Part shown: positions 34,118-44,342 of the stretch, one piece after another | Numbering within the stretch: the stretch's first letter is position 1 | How the letters are laid out: each line of letters opens with the position of its first letter | Assembly (NCBI GenBank): GCA_001414485.1 | Contig: LLEY01000061.1 | Coordinates: 186,001 to 250,000, forward strand | Source of the DNA: Calycina herbarum | Lineage: Eukaryota; Ascomycota; Leotiomycetes; Helotiales; Pezizellaceae | Length of the DNA: 64,000 bases | Reading direction: 5' to 3' | Notes under the pieces: model-generated | Databases searched by the model: none | What the model was told of the DNA's origin: nothing | Seen by the model: the letters and a program-made list of their open reading frames with translations, nothing else | Program-made: the position numbers and the translations under genes

Positions 34118-35977
34118 ACAGTGAACTAACTAGAAGGTACTTGAGATATTTAAGATTAATTAGAGGGTATTTAATCACGACGCAGGACATAGCTTAAGCT
34201 TTCGGAATTACGTTACGCGTTCAGAGGCATACGAAATATGCATGAATATCCCCGCCGGGTTCTCCATACAGAATGAACGATATTTTGTATGATTTCCATG
34301 AACAGAAGTGCGTAGTCCTTCAGTTTGATCTAATGAGATATTAATTGGTTTGTGTATAAAAAAATGGTCTCTAAATTTTGATCAAGAATTCGAGCAAGAC
34401 TGACAAACTCAATTTTACTTACTATAGTGTAACAACATATGAGTTCTTGGTGTGGAGGGTATATATAAGGATTCAAATGGATCCTATCCCATACCAAAAC
34501 CCAACGTTAAATCCGGGGTACGCAACATTTCCAAAGTATCATTTGGCGTCTCTAGATCACCAATATCCTCATCAAAAGAAGGCGAAAAAGAAACTTTCAT
34601 CTCCTGTCGGCTTTGAAGCGAGTCAACCACTAATTTCCAACCTGACATTAGCGTTGCAATACGTCGTCGCTCTTCTAGATCGTAACTCTGCCGATGCCGT
34701 TTCATAACATGTGACCTTATCTTCTTGGTTTGGGAGTCTACGCTGCTTGGATTGAGATGTAGTGATGAATTGAAAGTCCATCTCTAGAAAGTTTCATTGA
34801 TGTATTCCTCGAGTCTCGAGGTTATCGCGTCCTAGTCGTTGAAGTTTAGATGGCCCTAAATAAACTCTAACCCCTGTAGCACTATCTCCAACCCCCACGC
34901 TTGGAGCTGTCATGTTTTCTTGCCCACTTTACAAAAGAAAAATATGGATAAGATGAGTCGAGGTGACTTACTTCTGAAGGCATTTTGTTTTAATTAGTAG
35001 GAATGAACTTTCCACTTTTAAGTATTCGTAGTTCTAGTACTTGTAATGTAATGAGTAAGCTATTAAATTGGCCGAGTAAGCTAGCAAATCGTAAGTAAGC
35101 TAGCGAGTAAGCTACGCCACCTCACAATTCAGTAAGCGAGTAAATAGCTAACTAATTTGTTCGAAGATCGAGAATTGTTGGAGGAGAGTAAGACGAGTGT
35201 TGAAAAATGTGATGTTTGGCTTACCGCAACTCTTTTTGCAGCTTACTTGACAGTTAGTAGCTCACTCGGTAAATTATTTAAGGGCCAAAACAAATCTGGT
35301 TTACTCGAAGATTCTTAACTTACTCGCGACCTTTATTTAGTTGCTTACTCGATATATCCTCGTGAAAATAGTTCCTTTTCTCTTTTGTTTTATCCTTATA
35401 TTTATGAAGTAAGAATATCATTCGATCTTTCATCTCATGCTTCTAACGAAATGGTTGGATTGCAGGCTGGTTGCGAGCTAGAGTTTCGTGACTCTGGAGA
35501 AAACAACATTGTTGTGAAAAGGAGGGTGTAGGTTCTAATTACCTATTGTATGTTAAACCAAAACTATTTCTAGATTACCCATGAACAGCTCGACCTCTGC
35601 AATTCGTAGGTAACCTACAAATAACTTCATTTTTGTTTAGAGTATCATTGGTGGAAAAAATGAGTAAGTAAGTAAAGGAGGTGGTCGGGCGACCCGGTGA
35701 GTGGATGGTACCCCTCTGTTTCCTTACATATGCATATGCGTGAGCGAATCGTACTCTTTGAGGCGTTTTTGCGTTGAATGCTAGAGGGATGCGTTCTTTT
35801 TATGAATTTAGGTGAGTTGGTCAGAAAAAGATGGATGATGTGAGTTGAATCTAAGTGTATATACTCCCGCAGAGAGTATCAGGATATATTAGAATCATAA
35901 TCACGAACACGATGCAGGAGTTTAAATTCCCAAGAATAGTCGGCTTACACGTGACCTTTGGCCCCCAAACCTCATGT

Positions 35978-36087
35978 GGCTTACCCATGGCTTACTGGAG
36001 GCTTACTCATGGATTACTCGTGGATTACTCGTGGATTACTCGTGGATTAACCGTGGCTTACCTGTAGCTTACTCGTAGCTTACTCGA
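35978..36087. repeat. 11-bp tandem array, ten units
   Basis: Ten consecutive 11-mers derived from GG(A/C)TTACTCGT without a single indel: GGCTTACCCAT, GGCTTACTGGA, GGCTTACTCAT, three exact GGATTACTCGT, GGATTAACCGT, GGCTTACCTGT, AGCTTACTCGT, AGCTTACTCGA. An isolated related 11-mer GGCTTACACGT sits at 35942. The array is bracketed by an inverted repeat (CCTTTGGCCCCCAAA at 35955-35969; TTGGGGGCCCAAAG at 36095-36108). Function unknown. Confidence 0.88.
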
Positions 36088-36466
36088 CAACAAATTGGGG
36101 GCCCAAAGAGGCCAGTGAAAATTTTAGAAAATTGCTTTTCTCATGAATTTTTACGAATCACTGGATGGCAGAAAAGATGGGGATGGATGGGGATGAAAAT
36201 ATATAAGTACAAAGCTAATATATCAAGCCTCCTTTCAAACGTGCCCTCAATTCCTAGATCTTCAAAGGTGTGATGAACTCCACATGCAAATACCGCGAGC
36301 AAACCAGGCTCATACCAAAATCTTAAATGGAAAGTAACCCTTTTCCTCCAACAGTACGCCCGCTCAACAAAGGAAAATTAAAATTCAAAACTCAGAAGAA
36401 ATTATACAAGACCCGACTATCTAGAGTACCAAAGAACTTTGACGCCGAGGTTTCTAGGTAGAATCC

Positions 36467-39400
36467 TTACTTAGGAGATGGCTTCAAGTTTCCATATTGG
36501 TAATGTCCATAGGTGACTTGCGTGGCGCTGGTACTGGATGAGGAAGAAGAGGAGCTAGTTGCTGAGGTAGTAACTGGCTTGCTTGTCGTTGTTGGGATCT
36601 CGCTTGAGGAGGAAGAGATGACGCTCGAGGATGAGGAGACGGCACTCGAGGATGAAGAGATGGCACTTGAAGTTGCGGAGCTTGAGACGGTGCTTGAGAG
36701 CTCAGAGCTTGAAGAAACACCAGTCGAGGTAGCCAAAGAAGAGGTCGTTGGGATCGTAACCGAGGTCTCAGTGGGTGTAAAAGTACTGCTCAAGCTCGTT
36801 GTTTCTCCTGAGTTGAAGGATACTGAGGTTGAAGTGATTGGGATGGAAGTATTTGAAATTACGCTCGAGCTTGTCGTGATGTTTGAAGAGGCTGAAGTGC
36901 TGGTTGTCCCATTGTTGTATACTGGGAGGCTTGTGGTTCCTGGGTACGAGGAGGTCGTTAGAGTAGTTCCATTGGACGAGGCAGTGGTTGATACGCCATG
37001 TTGGTAGCCAGGTAAGGAAGTTGTGTCTGGGAGAGAGGAAGTCGTGCTGATCGTCCCGTTTGATGAGCCGGTGGTTGATACGCCGTGTTGGTAGCCAGGT
37101 AGAGAAGTTGTGTCTGGGAGAGAGGAAGTCGTGCTGATCGTCCCGTTTGAAGAACCAGTGGTTGTTGATCCTCCATGGCCATATGGAGGCAAAGAAGTCG
37201 TTCCTGGGTAAGAAGAAGTGGTACTTTCAGTTCCATTTGAAGAGCCAGTTGTAGTCGTGCCATTGTTGTAAATCGGAGTCGACGTGGTATTTGGGAGAGA
37301 GAAAGTAGTGCTTTCGGTTCCGTTCGATGAACCAGTAGTAGTCGTCCCATTGGAGTAAGGGACTGAAGTCGAGACGGGAGGAATTTGTCCGTATGTTGGC
37401 CCAGATGGAGCGATGGTGAGGTAGCTTACTCCTCCTCCAGGATAGGTGATTGGAGTCACAACAGGAGGTTGTTGTCCATATGTTGGTCCAGCAGGTAGAG
37501 TAACGGTGATATAGCTGACAACTCCGCCAGGATAAGTTATTGGCGTCGTCACAACCGGAGGTTGTTGCCCTTGATAAGTAGGCGAAACGGGTGGAGTGAC
37601 AGTGATATAGCTTACTTCTCCTCCTGGATAAGTTATTGGTTTGGTAACTGGAACAGGTGGAAGTTCGGGCACACCGCTGGTAGCTCCATTATTTCCGCTT
37701 GCAACATATGTCGTATATCCAGTGTTTCCGTTTGGATAAGTAACGAGACTCGAAGTGGTATATGGTGCAGCAGGTGCAGAGGTAGCTCCATTGTTTCCAC
37801 TCGCAACATAAGTTTCATAGCCCGTGTTTCCGTTTGGATAAGTGACGAGACTGCTGGTTGGGTATGGAGTAGCAGGCGCAGATGAAGACACACCGGCATT
37901 GCCACCGACGCTAGTCGTATAAGTCGCGTAACTCACAATGCCATTGGGGTACGTAACGAGTTTTGAGGTTGTGTATTGTTGTCCGGGGACTTCTCCATTG
38001 TTTCCCGGGTATGTTGGTTGAGATTGTGGGTAAATGGTAGTTGTTCCTACTGAGGTGACAACGCCTGTGTTTCCGTTCGCGTATGTGACGGTCGAAGTTG
38101 AACTATATGTTTGTGTTGTTACTCCGCTGACTGTCGTGACTCCCTCGTTCCCACCGCCAGTCTCGGTGATTGGTGTTAGAATAGCAGATGGGTAGGTTGA
38201 TACCGAGGTGCTGAGACTGATATATGTGTTTCCAGAGTTATCAGTCGTCAAAACACTCTTGGTGATTGTACTGCATGTCTCGCTTGGACCTGGGACACCT
38301 CCTGGGCCGCCTGGACCGCCTGGACCGACGGGAGTGCCAATGAGAGTAGTTTGGGGTTTAGAAGGGTAAGAAGTTGGGCCACCAACTCCTCCATTTCCAC
38401 TTGTCGAGTTGGTAGTTCCATTGTAGCTTGGGAGATATGACTTGGCGCGGTTGTAGAACTCCTTGTATTGAGTTCGGGACTTGGGGTTGATTGCGAAGAC
38501 CATTCCTTTCTTACACTCACCTTGCTGACGACTAGTAAGAGTTAGTATAATGTCCAAAAATAGACGGAAGGAAGTACAAACCTGTAAAACCATTGCGAGG
38601 TAGTGCTGTTGCCAACTGGGTAATCGACAAAACTGCTCGAGTTGGTATACCACGTTGGCTTATACCCAGAATCATAATCTCCACTCCATTCGCAAGGAGC
38701 TTGGAAATCACAAGAGCTGACGGTGTGGTTTCTTGGGTAGAAGACGAAACGAACAGTATCCCCGGGGGCTGCCTTTACGTATGGGGGATAGAACTCAGCT
38801 CCATTTTGACCAACGCGGACGTTATGTGTTGGGTAGCTGGGACTACTACCGGCTGTACCGGTAGATGTTGAAATTGGGATCGTACTATACGCAGTGTTTG
38901 GCTTTGAAACGAACGAAGAAATGCCGGTACCGATTGGGTAGTAAGGCTTGGTGCTGTATTCAATGACAGTGGTAGAAACGATTGAACTTGAAGGTTGGCT
39001 GGAAACCACAGTTCCCGCGTTGCTTGCGACTGTAGAAAGTGTTCCCGGTAATGGGATTGGTGTGTACGAGGGAGTATCCGTCTTAGTGCTTGTGATTGTG
39101 CTTGGCTGACCATACCCGTCGACTTTGATGCTAATGTTGATGACTTTGACGACGATGACTTTACCATTTCCGTCGTATGTAGCTTCTGTGCAGTCGTAGC
39201 TGGAACCTGGATTAGGTGGGCAGACCTGAACGGTTTGCTTTCCTTGATCGTAAGAGTATTGGGTTACTGGTGCAGCAGACGAAGTTGGTTTTGATGGCGG
39301 TGCACCGTACGATGGTGCATCTTCAGGAGCACGTGTAACATAGGCATCGTCAAGAGATGTAGCTGTAGCTTCACCAGCATAGGAAGGTAAAGCAGGACCT

Positions 39401-39492
39401 TCAGGGGTATCGTCATAAGAACCGCCATAATACCCCTGAGCGGAGACCGCCCCCGTGAGGATCCCTCTGAAAGCGAGTGTGGAGATCTTCAT
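36467..39492 (-). CDS. secreted serine/threonine-rich cupredoxin-fold protein with degenerate copper site
   Basis: Extracellular serine-rich protein, 991 aa, exons 39492-38582 and 38531-36467; the 50-nt intron has branch ACTAAC and joins QWFY-S to RQQGECKKGM. Signal peptide MKISTLAFRGILTGAVSAQG. A cupredoxin-like domain spans ~225-330 (HNVRVGQNGAEFYPPYVKAA ... PRNHTVSSCDFQAPCEW ... GMVFAINPK). The family copper ligands are His, Cys, His, Met. Here the first His (NHTV) and Met (GM) remain, but the FYC and xHC positions read FYS and GEC. The rest is low-complexity: TYPNGNTGY and TYPGG.VSY repeat blocks, then 29-residue NGT/STTSSLPDTTSLP units, two of them nearly identical at DNA level with an 87-bp period. 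The C-terminus (GHYQYGNLKPSPK) lacks a hydrophobic GPI signal. Likely a cell-wall or matrix protein. Confidence 0.87.
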
Positions 39493-41004
39493 GATGAAGA
39501 AAAGACTTTAAAGAAAGTGTTCAAGGAAAGTATGAAGCTTGGTAAAGAGAGACCCAAAGCTATCAAGTGCGTATATCGATCAAAGTCCCGATGGATAGAA
39601 AAGAGAGAAAGAAGGAAACCACGGGACCTGCAAATGTTTATATCAAGCCATCTAGAACGCCATCGAATAATCTGACTGTAGGCTCCATCCTGGCGCATAA
39701 AGTTTCCTCAGGAACTTCTGCACTCACAGAGGTCACCTAGATGAATCCATCTCGCACACCCAGAATCCGCCAGAGCAAGACATGGCATTTGTCAGAGCCG
39801 CTAGCGGTTCGTCATCGTCCAGCTGGGCCCTCTCTGGGGTATAATTCTTACAACCTCACAGGCACCAAAAGCCATGTGTAATGCCATCTTGCCAGTCCCA
39901 CCATTCATAGCTTGCAGTCCCCACAAATGCAGGTCCAGTGGCTGCAAAACAATAAACAAGCAGCCAGTCGGTAGGAGTAAGAAAATAAAATGAAGGAGTG
40001 ACCTCTTGTGGTGGGAGAATGCCGTGAAACAAACGCTCTGGACACCGTCTTTGCTGCTTTCAGTAGATCCTTCGGAAATCCTGCCCTCGCCAGCCTCGCC
40101 AGCCCTTGAGCTGAATGCTTATTCGGGACGGCGCATAAAATCCTCTGGAATTTTGGGGATGATGATTGGATGGATCACGTGTAACCACACTGTATTCGTA
40201 TCCTCTTCTCATCAATTTTAATTCCCGTCTCCCCAAAATGCATATACGATGAATATGGCAGGCAAGATGACCCGTCCCGTCGGATTATAACTCGATGAAA
40301 GGGGGACTTCCACCAGAAAGCCAAGCTGGAAACAGCTGAACAGAAGCGCTCTTTAACCCCCTATCTTCAGGTAGTCTAAAGTTAAAACAACAAAAAAGAA
40401 AGAAAACTCCGATGCGATGCACCCGATATTGAAGAAAGGAGAAAAGACTCAGAGCTCGGGTAGAACATCATCATTCAACAGCCTCGAAAAGCACACGCAA
40501 TACCTTCTAAGCTTCGAATAAGATGACCGCCCGGCTGTTTCAACAAGATTAAATCTCTAGACCATACGAAGGCGACATCAAAGGATGCTGACCTCACGTG
40601 TGTACCTTAATAGAAACTCCAAGCGATGTGGTGGAAAATCCGCCCATGCCTAAACAGTCAATCATGTGCTGCGGCTACAAAACCAAGAAGGCCATCGTAT
40701 CTTCTCACCAAGACAGGTAAATTTCTTACAGTGAAGTACGTACAATACAGATGATTGCCCCCAAGAAAAAACACCAGATTCAAGTCCAGCCCATGATCGG
40801 TGTCCCAAGTCTAATGCAGTCTATCGTGCCTCCTCTATTTTACCCAAGATGCCTTTTCCTTTTCCCAACCAAACGCCAAAAAGAACCGGGTATGTATCCT
40901 ACAGCCCGATGTCGTGGTAACCGTCCCATCCCATTATAATTGTATATTCGTATCCTGTGACCCGATGTCCCTTCCGATCCCATTGCGCCTCATCTCCTCC
41001 CGAA
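39493..41004. other. intergenic region upstream of cupredoxin-like gene
   Basis: Promoter of the minus-strand secreted protein and 3' flank of the small basic gene. Short ORFs only; no repeats or RNA genes recognised. Confidence 0.4.
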
Positions 41005-41550
41005 TTATTCCTCCAGAACGGTAACCACCATTCTCCCACCATCCGAACCCAATGGCGCACCCCCCGAACCCTTCCGGACACTGTTTCTCCTTCCCCCAAT
41101 ACTCCCACTCCCACTCAACACCCTCTCCAGACTCGGCTCAGCAAAACTGGCCTTCCGACTCGCACAAGGACTGATCCCACTCCAAATAGAATTCTTCGAA
41201 TCCCCATCACGACATCTCCTAATACCATTCCACTCGAAAGCTCGCAGCAGATCTTGATGATGTTGACTCTTTCGCATGGGGTATTTGACAGAGGGTCGTT
41301 TCCATTCCTTCGCATCTTTCTTTGCCCATTGCTCCACAGCTTTCTCCTCTTTCGTCTTTTGGCTTTTCGTGCTTCGGAATGTGAGGGTTCGCGTCAATGA
41401 TTTGGAGAGTGTGAGGGAGGGGGTAGTGCTTGACTCCGGGGAGGAGTTCGAGGAGGATGTGAAATTCGAAGTGGATGTCGAGCGTGAGGAGTAGAGAGAG
41501 GATTCTGGGGAACGACCTAGCGCGCGACGAACTCGATCTCTGATTGCCAT
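41005..41550 (-). CDS. small basic conserved-looking hypothetical protein
   Basis: 181-aa product if started at the ATG at 41550 (MAIRDRVRRALGRSPESS). The frame stays open to 41670, but the upstream part looks like leader. The N-terminus is a basic amphipathic helix, followed by a long Ser/Thr-rich stretch. Then comes a Lys/Glu/Trp-rich segment (EEKAVEQWAKKDAKEWKRPS) and a C-terminal half with ISPCASRKASFAEPS, a Gly/Ser tract and a hydrophobic end (GRMVVTVLEE). I do not recognise a domain. The composition and single-exon form fit a real fungal gene of unknown function. No signal peptide or membrane helix. Confidence 0.6.
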   Translation of the reverse strand: MAIRDRVRRALGRSPESSLYSSRSTSTSNFTSSSNSSPESSTTPSLTLSKSLTRTLTFRSTKSQKTKEEKAVEQWAKKDAKEWKRPSVKYPMRKSQHHQDLLRAFEWNGIRRCRDGDSKNSIWSGISPCASRKASFAEPSLERVLSGSGSIGGRRNSVRKGSGGAPLGSDGGRMVVTVLEE

Positions 41551-41765
41551 GATGTTCGTGTTTGTAGGATGAATTGAATTTCGCGTGTTGATTTCTTTTT
41601 TGGTAAGATTGAGCTTTCTGTCTTTGTAGAATGAGACTTGGCTGTGGTTCGTATATGTGTATGCTCGCAATTAAATCCGTTTGCTGTTTCTGGAGTGTTG
41701 CGCTAGCTACTGCAAACGATTCTCGTGTTGAAAGGGAAGTGGGGAGATTAAGAGGATTTAAGAAA

Positions 41766-41797
41766 CCAAACCAAACCAAACCAAACCAAACCAAACC
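41766..41797. repeat. (CCAAA)6 microsatellite
   Basis: Six perfect pentamers plus CC, about 215 bp upstream of the 41550 start codon, so probably in the promoter or leader of that minus-strand gene. Confidence 0.93.
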
Positions 41798-42676
41798 TTG
41801 CTTTAGATAATGGTGATGCAACGTACAGCTACTAGATAGCCAAGTGGACACTGGAAACCGTCCATCCATCGTCGACCATTTTCAGGTCTAACCACCAACA
41901 CCCACCAGCACCAGCAAGAATGACGGCGTTTGTCGCTCGAGACCAGTTTAGCTTTTCCTGGAGAAGCGGGCAACCAAGTTTAAGAAATCCACCCAATGAA
42001 GCAGTTGCGGGGACCCCGAAAGGAGAGACACGTGACGTTTCTCCCCTGCTCCTGCCGATTTCGTTTGCAGAAAGAAAAGTAAACCGGCGAAGACCGACTT
42101 GGAAAGCCTAAGATCTTCCCCTCCACGAGTTCGCAACCTCGACTCAAAAACTGAACTTAAGAAGATACTAATGCAGGGTAACGCCGAGTTCGGATACTTG
42201 CTATCGCTGCACGAAGGTATAGAAGATGTTGCGTGTGGGACAAAGTACCATTCTTTAAGGAGTACTCGAGGTGGATAAAGAATGTTCCGGAGAATCCGAT
42301 TTCCATTTCTACAGTACGGAGGTACGGAGGTCTCGCCATGGACAACAAAAGTGACAGCGCAGTTTACGATCCTGCTAAAGCAACAAAGATCAGTCGTATA
42401 ACAAAAATATGAGTAGATGGTGATTTGGACTTCATTGGAAGTTTTTGTTTTATTTACGTCGAGTTATATACGCGTATAGAGGGTTGCCACACAAGGCCCA
42501 GAATTTTGCTCAGTGTTGAGGGATTCCAGCTCTCTGATTCGTCAATATACCTTGTTGCACTTATGTTTTACGTTCAAGATTCTGGGCCGTACCTCTTGTA
42601 GAGTATTTTGTCCACCGCGAGAGAGATGTAGCTTCAATCGCCGCCAAGAACAAACAAGAACTCCTACTAAGCCCGA

Positions 42677-42718
42677 AAATTCCAAATTCCAAATTCCAAA
42701 TTCCAAATTCCAAATTCC
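42677..42718. repeat. (AAATTCC)6 minisatellite
   Basis: Six perfect 7-mers in intergenic DNA, preceded and followed by near-matching bases. Confidence 0.93.
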
Positions 42719-43453
42719 GAAACGCCCATCCCTTTCTCATCATCGTTCGGACCACCAACAATCCGTGCCCCGCCGTCACCAGCACGTCAAAGACGTCAAA
42801 ATAACGGCATGAGGCCGAAAGAGGGTGCACGTCTCAGAATGCCCATCGAGCTTCATCCCATCGCGCCGGGCTAAGCCCATTAAGCTGTGGTCTGAGCATT
42901 CTCGGATCGATAAAATACGGCTTTTTCTGAGACGAACGGCCCACTTATTGTACCGAACTTGACGACCACGAGAAAGAGAACCTTGGAGAAGGAACCATGA
43001 GGGTGAGTTCAGATGGCAGGTAGAGGTGAAATGCGGAGAGGGGGGATGTTCCGTCTGGATGGGATGCGGAGGAAAAAAGACTTGAGAAAGATATATAAAG
43101 AAAAGAAAACAATTCACAAGTCGAAAGGAAAGAAACTAAATCAAATCTAAAACCATGTCTGTAAATTCCTCTGGCTATGAATAGAAAGAAAAAATTGGAT
43201 ACACACACCCCAGCCAAACTCCCTCTCTACTCAAAAATGCTACCTACTCATGCCGCGGGTCTACCGTCAACAATCGTATTTTTGATTCTCCCATCCAGTC
43301 TACCCAAAAGTCCCGCCCATAACTAAATCATCATTATATACATTATGTGCCGTTAAAAGCTAAAAACGAACAGTAGCTTATCTACTGCCTCGTTGTGTTT
43401 TTCATCTGTTTCCAACCAACTCATTTGTGATCACTTTGTTCGACTCAACCACT

Positions 43454-44342
43454 TCATTGGGAGACGAAGAAGTTCTGGTTCTCGAGAACAATTTGTGCTG
43501 GGTCCTCTGATTGTTGTCCGAAGGTGAATTGTGGGTTGTCGATTTCAGCGGGGATGAGGTTGATCTTGTTATCGAAGGCGCTGAGATCGCTTGGTTGGTA
43601 ATCTTGACGTTGACCTTGTTGAGATTGCGCCGATTCAGTTCCGTTGTTAGAGTTATCTTGGTTTCCAATGAATTGACCGTTTTGGAAGCGGGACCGGCCA
43701 TCGATGTTGATGACGGTGTTCTCTTGGATGATAACAACGACTTGTTGGTTGGATCTCGAGTTGCTCTCGATTTGTCTTGTGACGATACGCTTCTGTTGTT
43801 GCCCTCTTCGGTTATCGATAACTTGTTGTACCAGAATGATGATGGTGTTCACATTTTGTCCATTTCGGCTGTTGAAATGGTTTCTTCGGATGTTATCGCA
43901 CATGAAAGATTGGACCTGGAGGAAGAAAAGTTGCTCCTGAACGAGTTGAGTGAACTGTTGCTCTTGTCTGATTTGCTCGTCGCGTAATCGGTTGTTTGAA
44001 TCTTCGTTGATAATGATGATGGTTTGCTGAGAGAACGAGTTGAAATCATTTTGGAATCTGTTGTTGTTGTTTCCGTTGTTTGAGTTGTCGCCAAAGTTGT
44101 TGAACTGGATAATGATGTCGGTGTTGGCTCCGTTTCGTGACTGGCGTTTGCTTGGTGCCCAAGTCAAACTTCTTGCCTTTGGAGCATCTCGTGTAGCAAG
44201 TCCAAATTTGGATTCTGAGTGAGGAGCTGTGGAGAAAGAAGGTTAGTAAGGTGATCATCGGGAAGTCTCCACAGAATAACTAACCAGCGAATGCAGCGGA
44301 AGCAAAGCCCAACACGGACACAGACAGTGTGGAGAAAAGCAT
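43454..44342 (-). CDS. secreted Asn/Gln-rich protein with repeated Ile/Val strand cores
   Basis: 276 aa from exons 44342-44285 and 44226-43454 (58-nt intron with GT-AG ends and CTAAC branch site). Signal peptide MLFSTLSVSVLGFASAAFAA, then a short propeptide ending in a Kex2-type Lys-Arg at 46-47 (WAPSKR|QSRNG). The mature part is extremely rich in Asn and Gln (FGDNSNNGNNNNRFQNDF, QQGQRQDYQ) and has one cysteine. It is punctuated by short strongly beta-prone blocks: DIIIQF, TIIIINE, NTIIILVQQVI, QVVVIIQENTVINI. Each is preceded or followed by Asn/Gln/Arg-rich linkers. I do not recognise a named family. The pattern fits a cell-wall or matrix protein that might self-assemble; that is inference. 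The exon 1-intron-exon 2 model is well supported by frame. Confidence 0.8.

Larger units (their letters stand above)
33965..36466. other. gene-free region with unusual short repeats
   Basis: No supported gene. It contains a 41-bp palindrome (34077-34117), scattered GAGTAAGC motifs at 35053-35130, their reverse complements GCTTACTC/TTACTCG at 35241-35350, and an 11-bp tandem array (35978-36087). Stretches at 34900-35450 and 36120-36250 are AT-rich. Confidence 0.5.
41551..43453. other. intergenic region with two short tandem repeats
   Basis: Holds the leader of the small basic gene, a (CCAAA)6 run and an (AAATTCC)6 run. No convincing coding sequence. The 3' end serves as terminator region for the Asn/Gln-rich gene. 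Confidence 0.4.

Noticed and set aside
34900..36115. CRISPR-like array
   Set aside because: Eukaryotic context, 11-bp contiguous units with no spacers, no cas genes.
36513..37007. 164-codon plus ORF rich in Glu/Val opposite the cupredoxin-like gene
   Set aside because: Antisense of Ser/Thr repeats; pure shadow.
43511..43987. 158-codon plus ORF opposite the Asn/Gln-rich gene
   Set aside because: Shadow of a repeat-biased gene; no start context. The minus gene has a signal peptide and clean intron.
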